Shown here piece by piece: positions 1-6,333 of a DNA stretch of 6,421 nucleotides. Below the pieces are notes generated by a model. It was not told where the DNA came from, made no database searches, and saw nothing but the letters and a program-made list of their open reading frames with translations. The stretch spans positions 1 to 6,421 of the forward strand of contig CACYDS010000105.1 in NCBI GenBank assembly GCA_902773285.1, read 5' to 3'. Position 1 is the stretch's first letter, and every line of letters starts with the position of its first letter. Source of the DNA: an uncultured Pseudomonadota bacterium (lineage in GTDB: Bacteria > Pseudomonadota > Alphaproteobacteria > RUG11792). Made by a program: the position numbers and the translations under genes.

Positions 1-11
1 CAACCAGGTAG

Positions 12-87
12 GGGCTCATAGCTCAGTTGGTAGAGCATCTGACTTTTAATCAGAGGGTCACAGGTTCGAACCCTGTTGAGCCCACCA
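12..87 (+). tRNA. tRNA-Lys (anticodon UUU), CCA encoded
   Basis: The full cloverleaf can be read. The 7-bp acceptor stem pairs GGGCTCA (12-18) with TGAGCCC (77-83), followed by discriminator A84 and an encoded CCA at 85-87. The anticodon stem TCTGA/TCAGA encloses the loop CTTTTAA, with anticodon TTT at 45-47. The T arm carries the standard GGTTCGAACC sequence. It decodes AAA/AAG lysine codons. It lies 9 nt before tRNA-Glu on the same strand, so the two are probably one transcript whose promoter lies outside the window. Confidence 0.97.
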
Positions 88-96
88 TTACTAAAC

Positions 97-172
97 GTCT
101 CCTTCGTCTAGGGGTCTAGGACACCGCCCTTTCACGGCGACAACACGGGTTCAAATCCCGTAGGAGACGCCA
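97..172 (+). tRNA. tRNA-Glu (anticodon UUC), CCA encoded
   Basis: Acceptor stem GTCTCCT (97-103) pairs with AGGAGAC (162-168). Discriminator G169 and an encoded CCA (170-172) follow. The anticodon loop CTTTCAC (129-135) has anticodon TTC at 131-133. The T arm is ACGGG / TTCAAAT / CCCGT (145-161). The outermost anticodon-stem pair (C124 with A140) is a mismatch; the E. coli tRNA-Glu has C-G there, but the other four pairs are intact and the identity is not in doubt. radA begins within a few nucleotides of the CCA end, so this tRNA precursor may be processed from a transcript that continues into radA. Confidence 0.97.
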
Positions 173-188
173 CTGTGAAATGAATAGA

Positions 189-1550
189 ATGGGAAAACGA
201 ACGACACAATACATATGTCAATCATGTGGAGCAATGTTCTCTAAATGGATGGGGCAGTGTGATGTGTGCAAGGATTGGAATTGCGTAGTTGAAGAACTGG
301 TCGAAAGCAAACCGTCCACTGATAATATATCGGTTCCTGAAAACTTTTTTGAGACAATCCCAGATACTGAAAGATCACAACCAGATGCGACACGACATGA
401 AACATGGATGAAAGAAATAAATCGCGTTTTGGGAGGAGGATTTGTTGATGGTTCTGTAATTTTGCTAGGTGGTAATCCAGGAATAGGCAAATCAACGCTG
501 CTCATGCAGCTATTGTCTCAAATACAAGGCATAGAGCATTACATATATATATCAGCCGAAGAGTCAACAAAGCAAGTCTCAATGAGAGCACAGCGTCTCA
601 AAGTTACAAACGACGACCTACGAATTGCTTCATCGTCAAATATACACCAGATTTTGACAGCACTGAGTGAAGTAAAACACAATAGCATTGTTGTAGTTGA
701 TTCAATTCAAACAATTTCCTCAGATTTGATACAATCACCCCCGGGCAGTATCTCTCAAGTTAGGTTTTGCACTCAGGAGTTAGTCAATTTCGCAAAAACA
801 AACGATGTTATTGTGATAATAGTCGGACACGTGACAAAAGACGGAGCAATTGCTGGCCCTAAAACATTGGAACATATGGTTGATTGCGTACTGTATTTTG
901 AGGGTGATAAGGCATACGATTATCGAATATTGAGATGTGAAAAAAATAGGTATGGTTCAACTGATGAAATCGGTGTGTTTTCGATGACAACAGAAGGATT
1001 GCGCGAAGTATCTAACCCATCTTCCGCTTTTCTTTCTGAATACGACGACAACGTCAGCGGCGTTGCAGTTTTTTCAGGAATTGAAGGAACAAGACCTATT
1101 TTGTCAGAAATACAAGCGCTTGTGTCAAACACCTCAAATCCAGCGCCACGACGCTCTGCTATAGGTTTTGATCCCTACAGGCTCTCTATGCTAGTAGCCG
1201 TTTTATCTAATAGATGTAAACTAAATTTTGCCAATAAAGACGTTTATTTGAATATTGCAGGTGGATTAAAAATAACCGAACCCGCAATAGATTTAGCCGT
1301 CGTGGCAGCGATAGTGTCATCTGCTTTTCATAGGCCTTTGCCGCAAGGAGCCGTATTCTTCGGTGAAGTTAGTCTTTCTGGCGAAATACGGCAATCACAT
1401 CTATCATATTCACGAATAAAAGAAGCGCAAAAGCTTGGGTTTTCGCAGGTTATCTGCTCATATAAAACCGAAGATTTTGATAAAAATGAGAAAATTAGAT
1501 TACGAAAAATAAAATCAATTCGAGAAATTTTAGGAATTTTGAATAAATAA
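189..1550 (+). CDS. radA: DNA repair/recombination protein RadA (Sms)
   Basis: RadA is a cytosolic RecA-like ATPase that drives branch migration of recombination intermediates with RecA. In 453-aa numbering it shows an N-terminal zinc finger (C10, C13, C24, C27), then a RecA-like core with Walker A GGNPGIGKST at 94-103 (K101) and Walker B VVVD ending at D171. The RadA-specific KNRFG motif is present as KNRYG at 252-256. The C-terminal third is the Lon-like domain, including PRRSAIGFD, VYLNIAGGLKITEPA and VFFGEVSLSGEIRQ. Length is normal for the family. I chose the ATG at 189 because it places the first cysteine at residue 10, as in known RadA proteins; an in-frame ATG at 180 would add three residues. 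Neither start has a visible Shine-Dalgarno. It sits directly after tRNA-Glu, so no independent promoter fits unless it lies inside the tRNA genes. Confidence 0.96.
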   Translation: MGKRTTQYICQSCGAMFSKWMGQCDVCKDWNCVVEELVESKPSTDNISVPENFFETIPDTERSQPDATRHETWMKEINRVLGGGFVDGSVILLGGNPGIGKSTLLMQLLSQIQGIEHYIYISAEESTKQVSMRAQRLKVTNDDLRIASSSNIHQILTALSEVKHNSIVVVDSIQTISSDLIQSPPGSISQVRFCTQELVNFAKTNDVIVIIVGHVTKDGAIAGPKTLEHMVDCVLYFEGDKAYDYRILRCEKNRYGSTDEIGVFSMTTEGLREVSNPSSAFLSEYDDNVSGVAVFSGIEGTRPILSEIQALVSNTSNPAPRRSAIGFDPYRLSMLVAVLSNRCKLNFANKDVYLNIAGGLKITEPAIDLAVVAAIVSSAFHRPLPQGAVFFGEVSLSGEIRQSHLSYSRIKEAQKLGFSQVICSYKTEDFDKNEKIRLRKIKSIREILGILNK

Positions 1551-1636
1551 AATATCTATTCAGTTTTTTGAGAAATATATTTTTTTAAAACGTATCTAAT
1601 ATTTTAAATAATTAATAATTTTAATGGAGATTAAAT
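1551..1636 (+). other. Very A/T-rich radA-terminase gap with possible promoter
   Basis: This 86-nt gap is almost entirely A and T. It holds T-runs at 1564-1569 and 1580-1586 after radA but no G/C stem, so a rho-independent terminator is not convincing. A TAATAT hexamer at 1597-1602 could be a -10 box for the terminase gene. The nearest TTGAGA (1568-1573) is 23 nt upstream, too far for a normal -35 pairing, so the promoter call is weak. Confidence 0.3.
1626..1630 (+). promoter_or_regulatory. Shine-Dalgarno of the terminase gene
   Basis: GGAGA lies 6 nt before the ATG at 1637. This fixes the terminase start and is the clearest ribosome binding site in the window. Confidence 0.75.
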
Positions 1637-2932
1637 ATGAATTTTAATAAATTAAACGCAAACGAACAATGTAGCGACCAAGTTGTTCCGAACTGGCGCG
1701 ATATAGCCAGACCAGAGCAACGAATTCCAGATACCTATAAATGGTTATGGCTGATACTCGCTGGACGGGGATTTGGGAAAACCAGAACAGGAGCTGAAGC
1801 AGTGATGGAACTAGTTAATAGCGGAAAATACAAAAGTATTGCAATTGTTGGCAAATCAGTTGTAGAAGCACGCGATGTTATGGTTGAGGGCCTATCCGGA
1901 CTCTTGTCGACAACTATAGCTCAGAAAATGTATAAAAATCAGGAAGAACAAATCGAGGACAGCGATATCTTGAAATTTAAATTTTATCGCTCGAGAAATT
2001 TGATAGTTTGGGAGAACGGGGCCAAGGCGTATCTCATAGGCGCAGATCATTATGAAAAAATCAGAGGCTATCAATTCGATTTGGTTTGGATGGATGAATT
2101 TGCGAAATACAACCATCCGCAGGAAACTTGGCACCAAATATTGTTTTCGTTACGTCTCGGTGATGACCCTAGATGTATAATAACAACTACTCCCAAACCA
2201 CTAAAAGTTCTGAAAAAAATGGTCGATTCTGCAGGCACCTACCTAACTCAAGGCTCAACTTTTCAGAACGCAGAAAACTTGAGTGAACGATTTTTGAAAA
2301 CGATAAAGGAAACTTATGCAAATACCTGGATTGGTAAGCAAGAGCTAGAAGGGCAATTAATAATGACAAAAGAAAATACCGTCTGGAAAAAATCTGACAT
2401 ACAGCACAGTGAAATTGAGAAGGATGCTCTAGAGCGAGTAGTAATAGGGGTTGATCCGGCGGTTAGTACGAACGACAATTCAGACGAAACCGGAATAATA
2501 GTAGCCGGAGTAGGATATGATGAAAAAATATATGTACTCGATGACCTGAGCGGCAAATATTCAGCGCCAGAGTGGGCAAAAATAGTGTGTCGAGCATGCT
2601 ATGACTATAGTGCAAGTTGCATAGTCGCCGAGACCAACAATGGCGGAGATCTTGTCGGCGAAATGATAAAAACAATCAATCCATACGCCCCATTCAGACA
2701 AGTACGGGCAATAAAGGGAAAAGTTGCTAGGGCGGAACCTATTTCGCTTTTGTATAGCAATCGGCGCGTGTTTCACACCAAGGAATTCTTTGACCTGGAG
2801 GAACAAATGTGCGACCTAACATACGATGGGAAAATCGAAAAATCTCCGGATAGAGTCGATGCACTCGTGTGGGCAATTTTAGAACTAAAAACCAAAAAAG
2901 AACCATTAAATATTTCAATTGTAGGCTTGTAA
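1637..2932 (+). CDS. terL: Large terminase subunit, gene-transfer-agent type (DNA packaging)
   Basis: The 431-aa protein has the two-domain layout of a large terminase, the motor that pumps DNA into a procapsid and cuts it. The ATPase domain shows a terminase-type Walker A, AGRGFGKT at 42-49 (K48), Walker B LVWMDE at 149-154 (D153, E154), and a TTTP coupling motif at 183-186. The RNase H-like nuclease has acidic residues in the expected order: D273 in GVDPA, E332 in VAETNNGG and D408 in DRVDALVWA. The N-terminal ARPEQ and the GADHYEKIRGYQFD stretch before Walker B resemble the alphaproteobacterial GTA terminase (gp2) and the 'DNA-packaging protein' of rickettsial genomes, from memory of those families. 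A good ribosome binding site precedes the ATG. No portal, capsid, protease or tail gene adjoins it. A prophage remnant is the alternative, but no decay is visible. Confidence 0.92.
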   Translation: MNFNKLNANEQCSDQVVPNWRDIARPEQRIPDTYKWLWLILAGRGFGKTRTGAEAVMELVNSGKYKSIAIVGKSVVEARDVMVEGLSGLLSTTIAQKMYKNQEEQIEDSDILKFKFYRSRNLIVWENGAKAYLIGADHYEKIRGYQFDLVWMDEFAKYNHPQETWHQILFSLRLGDDPRCIITTTPKPLKVLKKMVDSAGTYLTQGSTFQNAENLSERFLKTIKETYANTWIGKQELEGQLIMTKENTVWKKSDIQHSEIEKDALERVVIGVDPAVSTNDNSDETGIIVAGVGYDEKIYVLDDLSGKYSAPEWAKIVCRACYDYSASCIVAETNNGGDLVGEMIKTINPYAPFRQVRAIKGKVARAEPISLLYSNRRVFHTKEFFDLEEQMCDLTYDGKIEKSPDRVDALVWAILELKTKKEPLNISIVGL

Positions 2933-2936
2933 TTGT

Positions 2937-2959
2937 ATAAAAATAATTTATTTTTTTAT
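2937..2959 (+). terminator. A/T-only hairpin after the terminase, possible weak terminator
   Basis: AAAAATAA (2939-2946) is complementary to TTATTTTT (2949-2956), and the run of seven T (2951-2957) forms part of the 3' arm. With only A-T pairs and a tiny loop the stem would be weak. It lies 4 nt past the terminase stop, where a terminator would be expected. Function is uncertain. Confidence 0.25.
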
Positions 2960-2975
2960 AGGATATTGTGTCAAT

Positions 2976-3000
2976 TTGTTATCGCAAAAGCGAAAAACAA
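2976..3000. repeat. Interrupted inverted repeat between terminase and psd
   Basis: TTGTT (2976-2980) and TCGC (2982-2985) pair with GCGA (2990-2993) and AACAA (2996-3000) around an AAAA loop, with a small internal bulge. It has the only G/C-bearing stem in the gap. It has no T-run on either strand, so it does not look like an intrinsic terminator. It lies about 50 nt upstream of the probable psd -10 box, so it might be an operator or a transcript-end structure. Confidence 0.35.
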
Positions 3001-3046
3001 AATAACTTATACAAACTGGAAAAAATGATTTTGTTTTGAAAACATA

Positions 3047-3055
3047 TGCTAATAT
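3047..3055 (+). promoter_or_regulatory. Probable extended -10 promoter for psd-dedA
   Basis: TG at 3047-3048, one base, then TAATAT at 3050-3055 match an extended -10 element. No good -35 is seen; the TGATTT 18 nt upstream is poor, which extended -10 promoters tolerate. Transcription would begin near 3062, giving a leader of about 26 nt to the ATG at 3088 but virtually none to the GTG at 3064. Confidence 0.4.
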
Positions 3056-3087
3056 GAATTTAGGTGGATTCGCTGGATTTTCGGATT

Positions 3088-3786
3088 ATGACTTTTTGTG
3101 GAGTAGATTTTTCAATTCATAAAGAAGGATTTAGGTTCATAGCTATTGGAGCTGGGTTATCGCTGTTCTTTATGTTTTTCTCATCAAATATAACGTGGAT
3201 TTGCATTATTTTGACGTTGTTTTGTGCTTTCTTCTTTAGAAATCCAAAACGTGTCATACCATCCGGGGATGAACTTGTAGTAAGCCCAGCCGATGGAAAA
3301 GTTGTTGGTATAAATTTTGAAACTCCTGGAGCTGAATTAGGGTTAGGAGAAGAAAAGCGCTATAGGATCAGCATATTTCTTAGCATAACCAATGTGCACA
3401 TAAACAGGATTCCGGTAGGCGGAAAAGTAAGGAATATTATATATCAACCGGGCTCGTTCTTAAATGCATCGTTGGATAAAGCAAGCGTTTTTAATGAAAA
3501 AAATACGATAGTTATTGAAGTTAATGATCAACCAGAAAATCTAATAGCATTTAGCCAAATCGCTGGTGTTATCGCAAGGCGCATAGTCTGCGAAGCGCAC
3601 GAAGGACAACAGGTTTCAAAAGGAGAAATTTTTGGGTTGATAAGATTTGGTAGTAGATGCGACATTTGGCTACCACTTGGAGCCATACCTCAGGTGGTTG
3701 TTGGACAAACTGCCATTGCTGGCGAAACGGTTCTTGCCGATTTAGCGATAAAGGAGGGAACGCTACGTGAAGGCGTCGTTATATAA
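3088..3786 (+). CDS. psd: Phosphatidylserine decarboxylase proenzyme (short form)
   Basis: The enzyme decarboxylates phosphatidylserine to phosphatidylethanolamine at the inner membrane, using a pyruvoyl group made by self-cleavage. From the ATG at 3088 it is 232 aa. Two hydrophobic segments lie near residues 14-32 and 35-51. The conserved SPADG (D69) and NVHINRIP (H104) supply the likely Asp-His partners for the self-cleavage serine. RFGSR contains the Gly188-Ser189 cleavage site, leaving a small alpha chain of about 44 residues. The spacing from the start to IHKEG matches the short rickettsial-type Psd as I recall it. An in-frame GTG at 3064 would add eight residues, but it lies almost at the predicted transcription start. 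A GGA 10 nt before 3088 is a modest ribosome binding site. dedA follows after 3 nt. Confidence 0.95.
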   Translation: MTFCGVDFSIHKEGFRFIAIGAGLSLFFMFFSSNITWICIILTLFCAFFFRNPKRVIPSGDELVVSPADGKVVGINFETPGAELGLGEEKRYRISIFLSITNVHINRIPVGGKVRNIIYQPGSFLNASLDKASVFNEKNTIVIEVNDQPENLIAFSQIAGVIARRIVCEAHEGQQVSKGEIFGLIRFGSRCDIWLPLGAIPQVVVGQTAIAGETVLADLAIKEGTLREGVVI

Positions 3787-3789
3787 TCA

Positions 3790-4353
3790 ATGTTTGATTT
3801 AAATGTAGTAACAGATTTTGTACGAGAGTGGGGATACATCGCCGTTTTTATAGGATCATTATTCGAGGGAGAAGTGATCCTCATAACGGCGAGCGCACTA
3901 GCTGCATTGGGATATCTAGATTTAACAAAGGTGTTTTTTGTCTCTCTGTTTACAACGGTATTTGCTGATCAGTTCTTGTTTTTCCTAGGCTATAAACTGG
4001 GAACCGACTGGTTAATCAAAAGACTGCCAAAGCTCGAACCGGCTAGGGCTAAAGTCTTTAAATTACTGCATACCATGGATATATTTTTCATATTTGCCTT
4101 CCGATTTGTCTATGGGATACGAACTATAAGTCCCTTAATAATTGGATCGGCAAAAATCCAGCCACGAAGATTTGTGATATTCAATATGCTATCTGGATTA
4201 TGTTGGGCCAGTGCAGGATGTTTTATTGGTTACGTCGGGGCAGATGTGATAATGGATGGCAAATTCGATTCGATGCCAGCAATGCTAGCTCTCTCAATAT
4301 TACTAGCTATAGTGGCGGCAGTCATATATTTGGCCCGAAAGGTCAGGGAGTAG
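3790..4353 (+). CDS. DedA/VTT-family inner membrane protein, probable lipid translocase
   Basis: This 187-aa, strongly hydrophobic protein matches the DedA (SNARE-associated/VTT) family. The N-terminal re-entrant-type segment GSLFEGEVILITASALAALG carries the acidic pair E26 and E28. A second acidic residue, D60, sits within a membrane segment. The family motif appears as FAFRFVYGIRTISPLIIG, with R105, R111 and P115. Two further membrane helices follow (about 129-150 and 162-183), ending in a basic tail. DedA proteins are linked to movement of undecaprenyl phosphate or PE across the membrane and to envelope homeostasis. The ATG lies 3 nt after the psd stop and has no close Shine-Dalgarno, so translation is probably coupled to psd. 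That position favours a PE-related substrate, but this is inference from context; undecaprenyl phosphate remains possible. Confidence 0.88.
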   Translation: MFDLNVVTDFVREWGYIAVFIGSLFEGEVILITASALAALGYLDLTKVFFVSLFTTVFADQFLFFLGYKLGTDWLIKRLPKLEPARAKVFKLLHTMDIFFIFAFRFVYGIRTISPLIIGSAKIQPRRFVIFNMLSGLCWASAGCFIGYVGADVIMDGKFDSMPAMLALSILLAIVAAVIYLARKVRE

Positions 4354-4414
4354 ATCCCCCAAATAAATCAGGCAAAAATTTGTAATAGCCTCTCTATTTT
4401 AGATAGAAAGCGAC
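4354..4414. other. Convergent dedA/acs gap without a clear terminator
   Basis: The 61 nt between the two converging stop codons contain only small hairpins: GGGA/TCCC at 4346-4358 across the dedA stop, AGGC/GCCT around 4370-4391, and TCTAT/ATAGA at 4393-4407. None has a stable G/C stem followed by a T-run on either strand. Transcripts from the two sides may overlap at their 3' ends. Confidence 0.4.
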
Positions 4415-6217
4415 TCATTTCAGCTTACACATATCTGGGCAAAATATCGGATTTTTGACTGATACTTTCAGAACATCGATTACTTCCGAGTTAATAACGG
4501 AATGGAGTTCTGGTAGGTTTTCCGCGCCATTTGCGATATCCCGAAGTAATTTCCGAACGATTTTCCCGGATCTTGTTTTGGGCAAATCGGGGACAAAAGA
4601 TATATAATCTGGCTTTGCAATGGATCCTATGCTATTGCGCGTGGAGCTTACTATCTTTTTTACAATCTGGGCAAAGTCGTCCCGTTCTGGAGTTACAGTT
4701 AATACAACAAACGCGAAAGCTGTTTGTCCTTTAAGATCATCCGAAACCGCTACGACCGCCGATTCTTGAACCTCAGAAATCTTATTTATCGCGCATTCAA
4801 ACTCTGCTGTACCTAATCTGTGCCCAGAAATATTTATGACATCATCCATTCTGCCTTTTATTTTTATATCTGAGCCTTCATACACAGCTCCATCGCCCGT
4901 TTTATACAAAGCATTATCAGCTGTTGCGCATTCAGAAACAATTGCTTTATAAAGACCTGGAAATTCGTTTTTTATAACCAATTCTCCCTCAATTATATCT
5001 GTTTCTATTCCAAAAAACGGTTTGCCTGCTATTCCTGGTTTTTGATTTATGTTGCGCAAAGGAGCTAGGATTATTCCACCAGTCTCAGTTTGCCACCACG
5101 TATCCATTATTGGACATTTTTTGTTCCCGACGGTTTCGAAATACCACTTCCAGGCAGATTTGTTGATTGGTTCACCAACGGTCCCAAGGACTCTCAACGA
5201 CGAAAGATCATGCTTCTTGATAATTTTTTTGTTAAACATCTGAAGAGACCTTATTGCTGTCGGGGCAGTATAAAAGATAGAAACTTTTTCCTGTTCGATT
5301 ATTTGCCAGTATCTATCAGCTTCGGGATATGTCGGGCTTCCACTGAATATTACAGTGGTTAATCCGTGAAAAAGCGGAGCGTAGGTTATATAACTATGTC
5401 CAGTTATCCAGCCTATGTCGGAAGTGCAAAAATACACGTCATCAGGTTGAATTCCAAATATCACTTTAAATGTGGTAGCAACATAAAGCATATACGGCAG
5501 AGCAGAATGCAGCACGCCTTTTGGTTTTCCAGACGAACCTGATGTGTATAGAATGAACAAATCATCATCCGAGTTTTGCCAGTCTATGTCGGGTATTACA
5601 TTCTTGTGATACTGAATATTATCGAGGTTTATAATATCTATACCGAGTTCATTTGGTATATTTTTTGCTAATTCTATTTCCTTTCCGCCACGACGAAACG
5701 AATTAATGGTTAAAAGCGCTTTGGCATTTGATGTAGTTAGGCGATATTTCAAGGCTTCAGGGGAAAAACCTGCAAAAACTACTAGATGAATTGCGCCAAT
5801 TCGTGCGCAGGCAAGCATAGATGCTATTGCTTCAGGTATCATCGGCATATAGATTCCAACAACGTCGTTTTTTTTGATGCCCCGACCTTTCAAAATTGAG
5901 GATATTTGTATAACCATTTTCTGAAGTTTGGCATACGAGATCTCGCGACGCTCACCATATTCATCTCCATACCAAATAATTGCCGCCTTTTCAGGGATTT
6001 TGTCGGCATGCCTATCGACGCAATTGTAGCAAACATTTGAAATCCCGCCGGAGAGCCATTCTTTTTTTTCATTATCATATGCTAGATTTGGAATACGCTT
6101 CCATTCAATATCCTGTGCATATTGCATCCAGAACTCATTTGGGAAATCTATCGAATTTCTATAAACTTCTTCATAAACTCTATCGTTTTCCCAGGCTATT
6201 TCGTGTTCAAAGAGCAT
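4415..6217 (-). CDS. acs: Acetyl-CoA synthetase (AMP-forming acetate-CoA ligase)
   Basis: The enzyme activates acetate with ATP to acetyl-AMP, then forms acetyl-CoA in the cytosol. In 600-aa numbering the adenylate-forming motifs appear in order: TSGSSGKPKG (225-234), DTWWQTETGG (372-381), YKTGDG (D442), GRMDDVINISGHR (455-467) and PKTRSGK near the C terminus. K552 matches the lysine that is acetylated in other Acs proteins (K609 in Salmonella/E. coli). W375 matches the tryptophan that limits the pocket to acetate, so propionyl-CoA synthetase is less likely. It is about 50 residues shorter than E. coli Acs, chiefly from loops before the P-loop and before the TGDG motif. I chose the ATG at 6217 because it fits the family N terminus; an in-frame GTG at 6259 would add 14 residues. 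An AGAGGG lies too far (about 16 nt) before the ATG to be a standard ribosome binding site. Confidence 0.95.
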   Translation of the reverse strand: MLFEHEIAWENDRVYEEVYRNSIDFPNEFWMQYAQDIEWKRIPNLAYDNEKKEWLSGGISNVCYNCVDRHADKIPEKAAIIWYGDEYGERREISYAKLQKMVIQISSILKGRGIKKNDVVGIYMPMIPEAIASMLACARIGAIHLVVFAGFSPEALKYRLTTSNAKALLTINSFRRGGKEIELAKNIPNELGIDIINLDNIQYHKNVIPDIDWQNSDDDLFILYTSGSSGKPKGVLHSALPYMLYVATTFKVIFGIQPDDVYFCTSDIGWITGHSYITYAPLFHGLTTVIFSGSPTYPEADRYWQIIEQEKVSIFYTAPTAIRSLQMFNKKIIKKHDLSSLRVLGTVGEPINKSAWKWYFETVGNKKCPIMDTWWQTETGGIILAPLRNINQKPGIAGKPFFGIETDIIEGELVIKNEFPGLYKAIVSECATADNALYKTGDGAVYEGSDIKIKGRMDDVINISGHRLGTAEFECAINKISEVQESAVVAVSDDLKGQTAFAFVVLTVTPERDDFAQIVKKIVSSTRNSIGSIAKPDYISFVPDLPKTRSGKIVRKLLRDIANGAENLPELHSVINSEVIDVLKVSVKNPIFCPDMCKLK

Positions 6218-6240
6218 CAAAAATAAGAAATTTATCCCTC

Positions 6241-6285
6241 TGTAACAATATGCTATCACTCACCAACATTCACGTTTGTTACAAA
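6241..6285. repeat. Pair of TGT-N-ACA palindromes upstream of acs
   Basis: TTTGTTACAAA (6275-6285) is a perfect 11-bp palindrome around a central T. A shorter version, TGTAACA (6241-6247), lies 34 to 36 bp away toward acs. Read together, TGTAACAA (6241-6248) and TTGTTACA (6276-6283) form an exact 8-bp inverted repeat. Placement between tRNA-Thr and the acs start suits operator sites for an acs regulator, but no protein is assigned and chance in A/T-rich DNA is possible. Confidence 0.35.
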
Positions 6286-6333
6286 TTATTACCAAATATG
6301 CTCAAGGAAAAAGGTAACTATAATACATAATTA

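Noticed and set aside
1617..1648. Direct repeat AATTTTAAT flanking the terminase ribosome binding site
   Set aside because: Only 9 bp of pure A/T in an A/T-rich region; chance repeats are expected.
1892..2806. Several - strand open frames opposite the terminase
   Set aside because: They are antisense to the conserved ATPase and nuclease motifs, mutually overlapping, and lack start signals.
4200..4385. 61-codon + strand frame overlapping the dedA 3' end
   Set aside because: It is a shifted frame within dedA with no ribosome binding site or conserved motif.
5049..5362. Two overlapping + strand open frames opposite acs
   Set aside because: They are antisense to the conserved adenylation core of acs and have low-complexity, non-family translations.
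6319..6324. Perfect TATAAT on the + strand near tRNA-Thr
   Set aside because: There is no -35 at the right distance, and it would drive transcription antisense to tRNA-Thr; chance in A/T-rich DNA.
5980..6330. 116-codon + strand open frame opposite the acs N-terminal region
   Set aside because: It lies antisense to well-conserved acs coding sequence, shows no recognisable domain and has no ribosome binding site; it is a shadow frame.
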